A DNA stretch of 64,000 nt, from contig NZ_JAJAFR010000001.1 in the NCBI RefSeq assembly GCF_020734105.1, positions 372,001-436,000 on the forward strand. The letters are read 5' to 3'. This stretch comes from Alkalihalobacillus deserti. Lineage in GTDB: Bacteria; Bacillota; Bacilli; Bacillales; Bacillaceae_D. Position 1 is the first letter of the stretch; every line of letters starts with the position of its first letter. The notes beneath the pieces were generated by a model. That model was given only the letters and a program-made list of their open reading frames with translations. It did no database searches and was not told the origin of the DNA. The translations under genes were made by a program, and so were the position numbers. This document shows positions 8,284 through 16,786 of the stretch, piece by piece.

Positions 8284-9081
8284 ATGACAACAGTTCAAAC
8301 AGGTTCAAAAAATCTTACAGTGGTAAAAAATAATGGTATTGCAGAGGTACACATTCATGTGAATAAAACGAATTCTTACGATCTTGATTACTACAAAGAG
8401 TTAAACGCAGCAATTGATGATATCCGCTTCGATACAGACATTAAAGTAGCCGTACTATTAAGTGATATGCCGAAATTTTTCTCAGCTGGTGCGAACATTA
8501 ACTTCTTAAAAGCATCTGAGCCACGCTTCAAAACTCAGTTCTGCTTATTCTGTAATGAAACTCTTGATAAGATTGCTCGTTCACCGCAAATTTGGATCGC
8601 TTGCTTAGAAGGGCATACAGTAGGTGGCGGTTTAGAAATGGCACTTGCTTGTGACCTACGTTTCATGGGTTCTGAAGCAGGTAAGATTGGTCTTCCAGAA
8701 ATTACACTTGGTGTACTAGCAGGTACGGGTGGAACGCAACGCCTACTTCGTCAAGTTGGTCACTCTAAAGCACTAGATCTTAACCTAACAGGTGATACGC
8801 TTTCTCCACAAGAAGCATTAGATATTAGATTAGTGGACCGTGTCTTCCCACAAGAAGAAACAAGAGCTAAAACATTAGAATATGCTGAGAAAATTGCAAA
8901 CAGTGCTACTTATGCAGCACAAAATATTAAACTATCGATCATGAATGGTAAAGAAATGCCGTTAAATGCAGCAATTCGTTACGAAGGTGAATTACAAAAC
9001 TTATTATTCCGTTCAAATGATGCACAAGAAGGACTTAGCGCATTTATTGGAAAACGCGCTGCAGATTGGTCTGGACAGTAA
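8284..9081 (+). CDS. Enoyl-CoA hydratase (crotonase)
   Basis: 265 residues. The oxyanion loop FFSAGANI, the helix GGGLEMALACD with its first catalytic glutamate, and GLPEITLG with the second are all present, so it should be a true hydratase (PaaF-like) rather than a one-glutamate isomerase. The N-terminal NSYDLDYYKELNAAIDDI resembles crotonases in benzoate and phenylacetate clusters. RBS TTGGAGG precedes the ATG. It probably hydrates 2,3-dehydroadipyl-CoA or a ring-opened intermediate. Confidence 0.88.
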   Translation: MTTVQTGSKNLTVVKNNGIAEVHIHVNKTNSYDLDYYKELNAAIDDIRFDTDIKVAVLLSDMPKFFSAGANINFLKASEPRFKTQFCLFCNETLDKIARSPQIWIACLEGHTVGGGLEMALACDLRFMGSEAGKIGLPEITLGVLAGTGGTQRLLRQVGHSKALDLNLTGDTLSPQEALDIRLVDRVFPQEETRAKTLEYAEKIANSATYAAQNIKLSIMNGKEMPLNAAIRYEGELQNLLFRSNDAQEGLSAFIGKRAADWSGQ

Positions 9082-9127
9082 AAAAACGGTAGGACCCGAA
9101 ACGAAAGATCAAATTCAGGTTAGTCTT

Positions 9128-9164
9128 ATTTTCAAGGTAAGAGCAAAGCTTTTACCTTGAAAAT
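9128..9164. repeat. Perfect 13-bp inverted repeat before the CoA-ligase gene
   Basis: ATTTTCAAGGTAA (9128-9140) pairs with TTACCTTGAAAAT (9152-9164) around an 11-nt loop. No T tract follows, so it is not a classical terminator. It may be an mRNA processing or stability hairpin, or an operator between the crotonase and CoA-ligase genes. Confidence 0.6.
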
Positions 9165-9237
9165 GTTAAGGCATCATCCGGACGAAAATCTCGTTTATGT
9201 GTCCTTCAATTATCATTTGTCATTGGGGGGGAACTAA

Positions 9238-10812
9238 GTGATAGAACCAGCATTAAATCTAAGAGGAATAAAAGAACATTACAATGCAGCTAGTCGCTTT
9301 ATTGAAGATAATGTACGTAAAGGTTTAGGTAATAAAGTAGCGATCATCTTTGATGATGAGCAGTTAACCTATAATGATCTACTTCGTAGGGTGAATCAGT
9401 TTGGAAGCGCATTAAGGAATGTCGGTGTAGAAAGTGAAAATCGGATTTTATTGTTAACTTACGATTCCCCGGAATTTGCGGTTAGCTTCTTTGGAGCAAT
9501 GAAAATTGGTGCCATTCCTATTCCGGTTAATACGATGTTGCAACCCAATGATTATGAGTACTTACTAAATAACAGTCGAGCAAAAGTTCTAGTTATTCAT
9601 GAAGACTTTTGGGATGAAATTAAGGAAATAAGAGAGCGCTTTATTTATCTTAAACAAGTCATTGTTATTTCTGAAAACGTCTCGAAAAATACTGACGTAA
9701 TTGACTTTCTTGAATTTATCGATTGTGCATCAGAAGATCTTGAGACCTATTATAGTACATCTGAGGATCCTGGTTTTTGGCTTTATAGTTCTGGAAGTAC
9801 TGGGAATCCTAAAGGGGTCATTCATCATCAAAAAGGCATGGAAGTTGCCTTTGACAATTATGCAAAACAAGTGTTGCAAATAACAGAAAATGATACTACC
9901 TTTTCTGCCTCAAAACTTTTCTTTGCATATGGTTTAGGAAATGGAATGTACTTTCCGTTTGGAGCGGGAGGTACGGCTATTCTAATGAAAGAGAGACCTA
10001 CTCCGGAAAAAGTTTTTGAAAAATTAATAGAATCTAAACCTACTATTTTCTTTGGAGTTCCTACTCTTTATGGTGCGATGATTAACTATGTTGAGAAGAC
10101 TGGTATCGTTCCTGATCTGTCATCTGTAAGAGTTTGTGTCTCTGCTGGTGAAGCACTCCCTGGAACGTTTATGAGTAAATGGAAAGATCTTTTTGGTCTT
10201 GATATTCTTGATGGGATTGGTTCAACGGAAGCCTTGCACATCTTCTTGTCTAATCGGATGGGAGATATAAAAGCAGGCAGTACAGGGAAAATTGTACCTG
10301 GCTATGAAGCTAGGATTCTCAATGACCAAGCAATTGAAGTAGGACCTAATGAAATTGGGGATTTAGTTATTAAAGGTGAAAGTCTAACAGGTGGTTATTG
10401 GTGTAATCTAGAAGAAAATCATCGTAAGTTTTACGGCGAATGGATGCACACTGGAGATAAGTATTATCAAGATGAAGATGGGTATTTTTGGTACTCAGGT
10501 CGTTCAGACGACATGTTGAAAGTTGGGGGCATTTGGGTATCTCCAATTGAAATTGAAACCGTTTTATTTCAACATGAGAAAGTCCTCGAAGTGGCTGTTA
10601 TTGGAAAGAAAACGGAAAACAATCTTGTCTTTCCAAAAGCATTTATTGTGTTGAAAGATGGAGTGACTCCTTCAGAAGAACTAAGTGATGAATTAAAATT
10701 ATTTGTTAAAACGAACTTAGCTCCGTACAAATACCCGAGAGAGATTGAGTTTAAGGATGAATTACCAAAAACGGCAACAGGTAAAGTACAGCGTTTTAGA
10801 TTAAGAGTTTAA
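9238..10812 (+). CDS. Benzoate-CoA ligase-like AMP-forming enzyme
   Basis: 524 residues from GTG 9238, with a G-rich RBS just before it. Adenylate-forming motifs are YSSGSTGNPKGVIHH (P-loop), DGIGSTEALHIFLSNR (A5), the WMHTGDKY aspartate, SGRSDDMLKVGG, and the C-terminal lysine in LPKTATGKVQR. The GIGSTE-x-LHIF stretch is characteristic of benzoate-CoA ligases rather than the shorter PaaK phenylacetate ligases. It should activate benzoate or a related aromatic acid to the CoA ester. No box-pathway oxygenase is in the window, so the downstream benzoyl-CoA route is unknown. Confidence 0.85.
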   Translation: MIEPALNLRGIKEHYNAASRFIEDNVRKGLGNKVAIIFDDEQLTYNDLLRRVNQFGSALRNVGVESENRILLLTYDSPEFAVSFFGAMKIGAIPIPVNTMLQPNDYEYLLNNSRAKVLVIHEDFWDEIKEIRERFIYLKQVIVISENVSKNTDVIDFLEFIDCASEDLETYYSTSEDPGFWLYSSGSTGNPKGVIHHQKGMEVAFDNYAKQVLQITENDTTFSASKLFFAYGLGNGMYFPFGAGGTAILMKERPTPEKVFEKLIESKPTIFFGVPTLYGAMINYVEKTGIVPDLSSVRVCVSAGEALPGTFMSKWKDLFGLDILDGIGSTEALHIFLSNRMGDIKAGSTGKIVPGYEARILNDQAIEVGPNEIGDLVIKGESLTGGYWCNLEENHRKFYGEWMHTGDKYYQDEDGYFWYSGRSDDMLKVGGIWVSPIEIETVLFQHEKVLEVAVIGKKTENNLVFPKAFIVLKDGVTPSEELSDELKLFVKTNLAPYKYPREIEFKDELPKTATGKVQRFRLRV

Positions 10813-10825
10813 TGAATTGAACCAG

Positions 10826-10857
10826 TAAAAATAGCCAGGTACACTGGCTATTTTTAT
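10826..10857 (+). terminator. Terminator ending the paa operon
   Basis: ATAGCCAG / CTGGCTAT stem with a 5-nt loop, preceded by an A run and followed by TTTTT. Confidence 0.9.
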
Positions 10858-10896
10858 TAGGTGGTTAAGAATAAAATACAATGGAGGTGATTTAAC

Positions 10897-11874
10897 ATGG
10901 GTAAAGCTGTTATTAGTGGAGTAGGTTCGTATGTACCTTCAACCGTTATGACGAACCAAGATCTCGAAAAACAAATGGATACGTCACATGAATGGATCGT
11001 AACTCGAACGGGTATCCATGAAAGAAGAGTGATTGATGAAACAGAAAATACATCTGATCTGGCCTATAAAGCTAGTTTATTAGCACTAGAAGATGCTGGA
11101 TTAGAGCCTAAGGATATTGATATGCTAATAGTAGCAACGGAAACTCCAGATCATATGTTTCCTCCCGTTGCAACTAAACTTCAAACGCTATTAGGTTGTA
11201 GGACCATTGGTGCTTATGATGTACATAGTACTTGTGTTGGTTTTATCTCCGCTTTACAAATCGCAGAACAGTTTACTAAAATCGGTAAAGCCAATCACGT
11301 GTTGGTAGTTGGGGCTGATGCTCTATCCAAAATTGTTGACTATACAGATCGTTCGACTGCTATTTTATTTGCCGACGGTGCTGGCGCCTTTGTCGTTTCT
11401 AGAGTGCTAGATACCAAATGTGAGGGGATAATCGATTCAACGATTCACTCTGATGGCCAGTATTACGAAGATTTATTTGTTACTGGTGGTTTAAGTCGTG
11501 AAAAAGACAAAAGTGATTACCGCGTCCCGAAAATTAAGATGAATGGAAATAAAATATTCAAATTAGCCGTTAATGCGATGTCGAGCAATGTAAAGGATTT
11601 AATAAAGAAAAATAATCTCCTTTACGATGACATTGATTGGTTAATTCCACATCAAGCTAATCAGAGAATCATAGATGCAGTGGCAAGAAATGTAGAGTTT
11701 CCTTCAGAAAAAGTAATTAGTAATATAAAATACTTTGGAAATAATTCAGCAGCGACCATTCCATTGGCATTTACGAAAGCGAGAGAAGAAGGAAAAATTA
11801 AGCGTGGCGATCGAATCGTGCTGACGGCTTTTGGTGGAGGACTAATTTGGGGTTCATTGCTTTTTCAATATTAA
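10897..11874 (+). CDS. Beta-ketoacyl-ACP synthase III-like (FabH family)
   Basis: 325 residues with a strong GGAGGTGA RBS. The Cys-His-Asn triad is intact: C113 in HSTCVGF, H252 in IPHQANQR and N282 in FGNNSAA. FabH condenses an acyl-CoA primer with malonyl-ACP. Isolated here between two terminators and beside aromatic acyl-CoA genes, and without fabF next to it, it may be a specialised copy that primes with unusual acyl-CoAs. The primer preference cannot be read from the sequence. Confidence 0.88.
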   Translation: MGKAVISGVGSYVPSTVMTNQDLEKQMDTSHEWIVTRTGIHERRVIDETENTSDLAYKASLLALEDAGLEPKDIDMLIVATETPDHMFPPVATKLQTLLGCRTIGAYDVHSTCVGFISALQIAEQFTKIGKANHVLVVGADALSKIVDYTDRSTAILFADGAGAFVVSRVLDTKCEGIIDSTIHSDGQYYEDLFVTGGLSREKDKSDYRVPKIKMNGNKIFKLAVNAMSSNVKDLIKKNNLLYDDIDWLIPHQANQRIIDAVARNVEFPSEKVISNIKYFGNNSAATIPLAFTKAREEGKIKRGDRIVLTAFGGGLIWGSLLFQY

Positions 11875-11880
11875 AGAATT

Positions 11881-11919
11881 AAAACACTTTAATCCATAAA
11901 AGGATTAGAGTGTTTTTCT
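11881..11919 (+). terminator. Terminator after the FabH-like gene
   Basis: AAACACTTTAATCC / GGATTAGAGTGTTT stem with a 6-nt loop, followed by T residues. Confidence 0.9.
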
Positions 11920-11936
11920 TAGTTAGGAATGTTATA

Positions 11937-12196
11937 GAGCTTGTTCAAAAAGGGCGGTCTTCCCTTTTTGAACAAGCTCGAAGCAATGAGCGAAGCCACT
12001 GCAATGTTTTAAGTCGATCCGAGTGGTTTTCTCGGATCGACGCGCAGTGAGTGAAGCCATTGCAACGCCGCATTAGGAGAGAGGATACTAAATGTTTAAA
12101 AAGAGCGGTCTTCCCTTTTATACGAAAACTAAGGCGTAAGTCCCAGTTTTCATTCATCGTGGTGTTTGCTAAAACATGGGGGTTTTGAACAAGCTC
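11937..12196. mobile_element. 260-bp MITE with 14-bp terminal inverted repeats and 5-bp target duplication
   Basis: The ends GAGCTTGTTCAAAA (11937-11950) and TTTTGAACAAGCTC (12183-12196) are perfect inverted repeats. The flanking pentamer TTATA is duplicated at 11932-11936 and 12197-12201. The left end also folds into a perfect 18-bp hairpin (11937-11954 with 11962-11979), and an internal hairpin GTCGATCCGAG / CTCGGATCGAC lies near 12014-12043. A GCGGTCTTCCCTTTT segment occurs twice inside. No transposase is encoded, so mobilisation would need an enzyme in trans. Confidence 0.8.
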
Positions 12197-12201
12197 TTAT
12201 A

Positions 12202-12519
12202 AGTGCGTAATGTTAGTTTCATTTTCATAAATTTACCAGATAATAGAAGTGTGGATTAATTATTATTTGGTGGGATGATGAACAAAGGATAGAGTATAAT
12301 CAAAGGTACTCATATTATTTACAGTCGAAAAGATGAATCTAGTGACTGTTTACTGCCAGGCTAATAGCTTAATCTACAAGTTTATATTTAAGTGATCTGA
12401 AATTTGGGATACCATGAAAGCCGATTGTTATAGCTGATTTAGAAGGTGAAAGTATAAACGCTATTTTTCTTAACTTTTTGAATTCTAATTGATATTATTA
12501 CATTGAGAAGGAGGCTGAA
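12202..12519. other. Gene-free stretch before the sigma-54 activator
   Basis: About 320 bp without a convincing ORF, terminator or strong promoter. It must hold the activator's promoter, but no clear -35/-10 pair was found. Confidence 0.4.
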
Positions 12520-13893
12520 ATGTTCATGATTGATTTAGAAAATTTTGAGAACTTATCCAATTTTGATAATATTTTAGTTACCGATGAAAATGGAACAATC
12601 ATTTTCTATGATTTAGCAGATTTAAATGTTTTAAAAGAACTTGATGTTAGGCCAGAAAATTTTTTAGGGAGAAAAATTACGACATTTTATAAAAACCTCA
12701 CCAATGAAAATAGCACTGTGATGAGAGTGTTAAAAAGTGGCATTCCATTATGCAATGTAAAACAAGAAATGATCACAAAAAGAGGATTTGTGATTAACTC
12801 GATCAGCTCTACGTACCCGATAAAAGAGCAGGACAGGATAATTGGAGTAATTGAATTCGCAAAACACTATTATGCAAAAGAGAATATTCATTCTTTAGAT
12901 AAATATGCTAGTAATAAAATTTACAGGAGAAATAATACAATCTACACAATTGATGACATCATCACTTCGAATCCGATCATGGAGTTGGTTAAAAGTAAAA
13001 TTAACAAAGTTGCTAAGACGAATTCTACAGTATTAATATATGGTAGGACTGGTACTGGGAAGGAAATGGTCGCACAAGCAATACATAATTCGAGTGATAG
13101 ATTTGATAAACCATTTATTTCATTAAACTGTGGTGCTATTCCCGAAAGTTTAATTGAAAGCACTCTTTTTGGGACAACGAAAGGTAGCTTTACTGGGTCG
13201 GAAGATGTGCCAGGGTTATTTGAACAAGCTGAAGGTGGCATGTTGTTCCTTGACGAAATTAATTCACTTAATATTAACTTGCAAGTAAAGCTTTTAAAAG
13301 CGATTGAGGAAAAGACAATCAGAAGAATCGGCGGTAAAAAGAATATAGGTTTAAATATAAGAGTCATTGCGGCAACCAATGAAGATCCTGAAGTATTACT
13401 AGAAGAAAATAGAATAAGGGAAGATTTATTTTATCGATTAGGAGTCGTACAGATTAATTTGCCTACATTAAAGGAGAGAAAAGAAGATATTAAGGTTTTA
13501 CTTGATCATTATATAGAATTTTACAATAATAATATGAATCTATACATAGAGGATGTTCAAAAGGATGTTTTAGAGTGTTTTAAGAACTATAGCTGGCCGG
13601 GAAATATAAGAGAGCTTAAGAATGCGGTAGAAACCGCTTATAATAATGTATCCTCAAATGTAATTACAATTAATGATATACCTGATAGAATTACTAGCTT
13701 TCGTCAGACGTCAAAGATTGCAAATGCAGGGAGTGAAGTAAGATCATTGAAGGAATCTGTTGATGCCTATGAAAAAGAGATCATTGTTAGCGAATTGAAT
13801 AAGGCAAACGGAGTAATAGCAGAAACTGCAAGGCGTTTAGGTACTTCTAAGCAATCATTAAAATATAAAATGGATAAATATAGATTGAGGTAA
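12520..13893 (+). CDS. Sigma-54-dependent transcriptional activator (RocR type)
   Basis: 457 residues; AAGGAGG precedes ATG 12520. Residues 1-130 form a PAS-like sensor domain. The AAA+ domain has Walker A GRTGTGKE (175-182), the sigma-54 contact loop GSFTGS (222-227, a variant of GAFTGA) and Walker B MLFLDEI. A Fis-type helix-turn-helix, ETARRLGTSKQSLKYKMDKY, ends the protein. There is no receiver domain, so it probably senses a small ligand directly. Three -24/-12 promoters lie within 14 kb (14113, 19704, and 25870 on the minus strand) and are its likely targets. A terminator follows. Confidence 0.92.
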   Translation: MFMIDLENFENLSNFDNILVTDENGTIIFYDLADLNVLKELDVRPENFLGRKITTFYKNLTNENSTVMRVLKSGIPLCNVKQEMITKRGFVINSISSTYPIKEQDRIIGVIEFAKHYYAKENIHSLDKYASNKIYRRNNTIYTIDDIITSNPIMELVKSKINKVAKTNSTVLIYGRTGTGKEMVAQAIHNSSDRFDKPFISLNCGAIPESLIESTLFGTTKGSFTGSEDVPGLFEQAEGGMLFLDEINSLNINLQVKLLKAIEEKTIRRIGGKKNIGLNIRVIAATNEDPEVLLEENRIREDLFYRLGVVQINLPTLKERKEDIKVLLDHYIEFYNNNMNLYIEDVQKDVLECFKNYSWPGNIRELKNAVETAYNNVSSNVITINDIPDRITSFRQTSKIANAGSEVRSLKESVDAYEKEIIVSELNKANGVIAETARRLGTSKQSLKYKMDKYRLR

Positions 13894-13895
13894 AA

Positions 13896-13962
13896 ATATT
13901 TTTACTGAAGAGGGGGAAAATTTTCCCCCTCTTTTTCTTTAGTTTAATGTTTTTGTGGAAAA
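13896..13962. promoter_or_regulatory. Candidate upstream activator module (copy 1)
   Basis: The ordered elements ATTTTTACT, the G5/C5 palindrome and TTTAATGTTTTTGTG recur at 19547-19653 in the same order. Both copies lie 70-210 bp before a sigma-54 promoter, the normal distance for enhancer sites of such activators. Binding is inferred. Confidence 0.45.
13905..13938 (+). terminator. Terminator after the activator; palindrome repeated upstream of a second sigma-54 promoter
   Basis: AAGAGGGGGAAAA / TTTTCCCCCTCTT followed by TTTTTC. A very similar palindrome occurs at 19557-19576 ahead of another sigma-54 promoter, so it may also serve as a regulatory site. Confidence 0.8.
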
Positions 13963-14112
13963 TAATTCAAATAGATTTAACATTAGTTACTTCATAATTT
14001 GAATTTCGTATTTGGGTAGATTCATTATGATTCATGTTCATACAGCTCTATTAGTATAATTTATTCAAGGTGTTTTCATTAAATTAACTAAAAATTCACA
14101 TGTTTTTAATAT

Positions 14113-14129
14113 TTGGCATAGAAATTGCA
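14113..14129 (+). promoter_or_regulatory. Sigma-54 (-24/-12) promoter before decayed brnQ / amidohydrolase operon
   Basis: TTGGCAT-AGAAA-TTGCA, with GG at 14115-14116 and GC at 14127-14128 separated by exactly 10 bp. The 17 bases are identical to the minus-strand promoter of nhaC at 25852-25870. It lies 55 bp before the brnQ remnant and about 930 bp before the first intact gene of the operon. Confidence 0.85.
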
Positions 14130-14183
14130 AGTATGGAATTGAGAGTGGAAATCATTTTTAAATATTTAGGGTGGTGTTTAAGT

Positions 14184-14950
14184 ATGAATAACGCTTTCCA
14201 ATGAATCGTTATGAAAAAACTTAGCGAAAAAAACTTTAGCAAAGCGAATGAATAAGAATACGAGAGATAGTTTTATTTTTGGTTTTACGCTATTTTCGCT
14301 ATTTTTCGGATCGAATTTGTTTTTCTCGCCGGCTATTGGACTTGTTTCAGGTGATAATTGGCCTATTGCATTGCTAGGTTTTTTTCTAGCAGGAATTGTG
14401 GTACCAGTATTAGCTATTATAGGAGTTTTAAATTCAGAAGGAAGATTTGAAATAACTAACAAAGCCTATTAGTTCAATGTTTTATAAGATTTTTAATCTG
14501 GTTGTGATGGTAGGAATCGGGATGACTGTCGGTATACCGCGAACAGCAGCCACGACACATGAGGTTGGTAGTCAGATATTATTTCCTCAAATTCCAGCAG
14601 TAGTTACAATGCTAGTATTTTTTCACTGAGCCTTTACATTACTTTACATTAGATAAATCGGACGTTATTGATGAAATTGGAAAATTTATGATACCAGCTT
14701 TGCTTGTCATTCTACTGTTTATCATCATTAAAGGAAATTAGATCCGATTGGAAAGCTAGTCGTAACTGAGCTAGATAGCCTATTTGTCTATTCTTTTATA
14801 AGCGCTTACGAAACAGGGGATCTTCTAACAGGTCTCTTATGTGCATCGATCTTTATTTCTGCAATTATTGGTAAAGGTTATACTGAAATATCTGATATAA
14901 GGAAAATAACGATATATGGTACTAGGGTTCATTTACAAATTTATTACTAA
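14184..14950 (+). pseudogene. Decayed branched-chain amino acid transporter (BrnQ/LIVCS family)
   Basis: Fragments in several frames read as a BrnQ transporter. One is GFTLFSLFFGSNLFFSPAIG (frame from 14248); then comes IPRTAATTHEVG after a frameshift at about 14470, then KFMIPALLVILLFIIIKG, and TGDLLTGLLCASIFISAII near 14815-14870. Length is well under the normal roughly 440 codons, so internal sequence is also lost. The first ATG after the RBS (14184) reaches a stop after 6 codons. The intact sigma-54 promoter ahead shows that this was the first gene of the operon. Confidence 0.8.
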
Positions 14951-15061
14951 AAAATATGCGTATGAAGAAGTTCGTTCAGACTCTGTTAGGAAAAAGCAGT
15001 TAGAGGAAATCACATTAAAAAGTGTCATAACAAGCATAGCTATAATAAGAGGAGGCAAACA

Positions 15062-16687
15062 ATGAACTTAATTAAAAATGGTGATTCTATATTCATTAAT
15101 GGGAAAATCTTCACATCAAATAGAGAACAACCTAATGTTAGTGCCATGGTCGTACGTGATGGGAAAATTGTTTGGGTTGGAGAACAAGCAGAATTAGATG
15201 TAATGGATAGTGCTTGTATCGATCTTCAGGGGCGTCGAGTATTACCGGGATTGATTGATGCTCATTTACATCCGCTATACTTAGCAAATGCATCTAAGCA
15301 AATTGCTTGTACTCCGCCACTCGTTGATTCAATTGAAGATTTAAAACAACAAATTCGAAATCAATGTGAATCTCAACAAAAAGGTACGTGGATTGAATGT
15401 TGGGGATATGATGAAGGGAAATTGAATGAAAGACGGGCACCTACTCGCTGGGATTTAGACCAAGCAACAACAGAGTTTCCTGTCATTGTTACCCGTACTT
15501 GTGCTCATATTGCTTCTGTGAACAGTATCGCTTTGGAAATGGCCGGAATTAATAAAGACACTCCAAATCCTCCAGGTGGGCAAATTGATAAAGATGCTAA
15601 TGGTGAACCAACAGGAGTACTACGTGAGAATGCAAAGGAGTTAATCGCAAAGGTCATGCCTGTTCAAACATTTGAGAATAATGCTACTGCTCTTGCTGAG
15701 CTAAGTCCACAGCTTCTTGCACATGGAATTACAGCGATAACGGAGTTAATGGCAAAAAGAGAGCCTGTCGATTATTTTGATTTGTACCAAAAAGCTCGTG
15801 AAAAAGGGCTCAAGCAGCGAACTGTTCTTTATTATATATGGGGAGATTTAAAGAGAGAATCCAACTTAGCTGAAGAAAAAAGATGTAGTGAAAACCCAAT
15901 ACACATTGGGGGGGTTAAGTTGTTCTCAGATGGAAGCGTTTCCGGTCAAACTGCATGGGTAAACCCGCCATTTAAAGGTGGGGATGAAATTTATGGGATA
16001 GCAATGACTTCTGAACAGGAGTTAATAGAGGCCGCTGAGGCAGCAAAACAAAACGATATTCAATTAGTTGTCCACGCAATGGGTGAGCAAGCAATTGATT
16101 TCATTATCGATACATTTTACGGCAAAAAAGGCTGGTTGAAGGATGCACCTTCAATTAGAATTGAGCATGCCTCTTTGCCAACGGATCAAGCCATTCAACG
16201 TGCAGCTGAAACGGGAATTGCTTTCGTTACCCAACCGATCTTCCTTTATGCAGAAATTGAAAGCTACCTTAACAATTTAGGGGCCGAGCGTACAAAGAAG
16301 TCATATCCAGTTAAATCAATGATAGAGGCAGGAGTTCCGGTAGCCTTTTCTTCAGATGCTCCAGCAACTGCTTGGGCGGATCCGGTGAATCCATTTGTTG
16401 GAATGAAATCTGCTGTTACGCGGTTTGCCTATGACAATACAGATACCGGTCAAGATGAACGAGTAGATGTTGAAACAGCCATTACTCTATATACTCGAGC
16501 TGCTCAAGAAATTACAAGAATTCCAGAAGTAGGACAGCTAGTACCAGGTTATCATGCTGACTTTATTGTTCTTGATCAAGATATTCTTGAGATCAACCCT
16601 GAGAAGATTGATGAAATACGCGTAGAAGAAACTTATATGAGCGGAAGCTTGGTTTATGAAAAGAGTAAGGATAAAGTATTGCGATAA
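15062..16687 (+). CDS. Amidohydrolase family 3 protein (YtcJ-like)
   Basis: 541 residues, AGGAGG RBS. Metal-dependent amidohydrolase signatures are DAHLHPLY (HxH in the first strand), LFSDGSVSG, HAMGEQAID, RIEHASL and FSSDAPATAW (the C-terminal aspartate). The N- and C-terminal segments form the usual small beta-sandwich. No signal peptide, so it is cytoplasmic. Family members cleave amide or imide bonds, but substrates are poorly known. It lies in the operon behind the sigma-54 promoter, with an M20 amidohydrolase and a carrier, suggesting use of an N-acylated compound. Confidence 0.85.
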   Translation: MNLIKNGDSIFINGKIFTSNREQPNVSAMVVRDGKIVWVGEQAELDVMDSACIDLQGRRVLPGLIDAHLHPLYLANASKQIACTPPLVDSIEDLKQQIRNQCESQQKGTWIECWGYDEGKLNERRAPTRWDLDQATTEFPVIVTRTCAHIASVNSIALEMAGINKDTPNPPGGQIDKDANGEPTGVLRENAKELIAKVMPVQTFENNATALAELSPQLLAHGITAITELMAKREPVDYFDLYQKAREKGLKQRTVLYYIWGDLKRESNLAEEKRCSENPIHIGGVKLFSDGSVSGQTAWVNPPFKGGDEIYGIAMTSEQELIEAAEAAKQNDIQLVVHAMGEQAIDFIIDTFYGKKGWLKDAPSIRIEHASLPTDQAIQRAAETGIAFVTQPIFLYAEIESYLNNLGAERTKKSYPVKSMIEAGVPVAFSSDAPATAWADPVNPFVGMKSAVTRFAYDNTDTGQDERVDVETAITLYTRAAQEITRIPEVGQLVPGYHADFIVLDQDILEINPEKIDEIRVEETYMSGSLVYEKSKDKVLR

Positions 16688-16786
16688 GATCGAATATTTT
16701 GAAATGAGCAAAGACATCCCTTTTAAATTTATTGATTAGTAGATGAAGTTAATTTATATAGCTTCTAATTATTGAGGAGGATAAAA

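Noticed and set aside
8966..9160. 64-codon frame overlapping the end of the crotonase gene
   Set aside because: Out of frame with the strongly conserved crotonase C-terminus and no RBS.
10897..11874. FabH-like gene as part of a polyketide or fatty-acid cluster
   Set aside because: No ACP, ketoreductase, fabD or fabF neighbours; the gene is isolated between two terminators.
12942..13379. 145-codon minus-strand frame opposite the sigma-54 activator
   Set aside because: It is antisense to conserved AAA+ motifs, lacks an RBS and shows no domain; a shadow frame.
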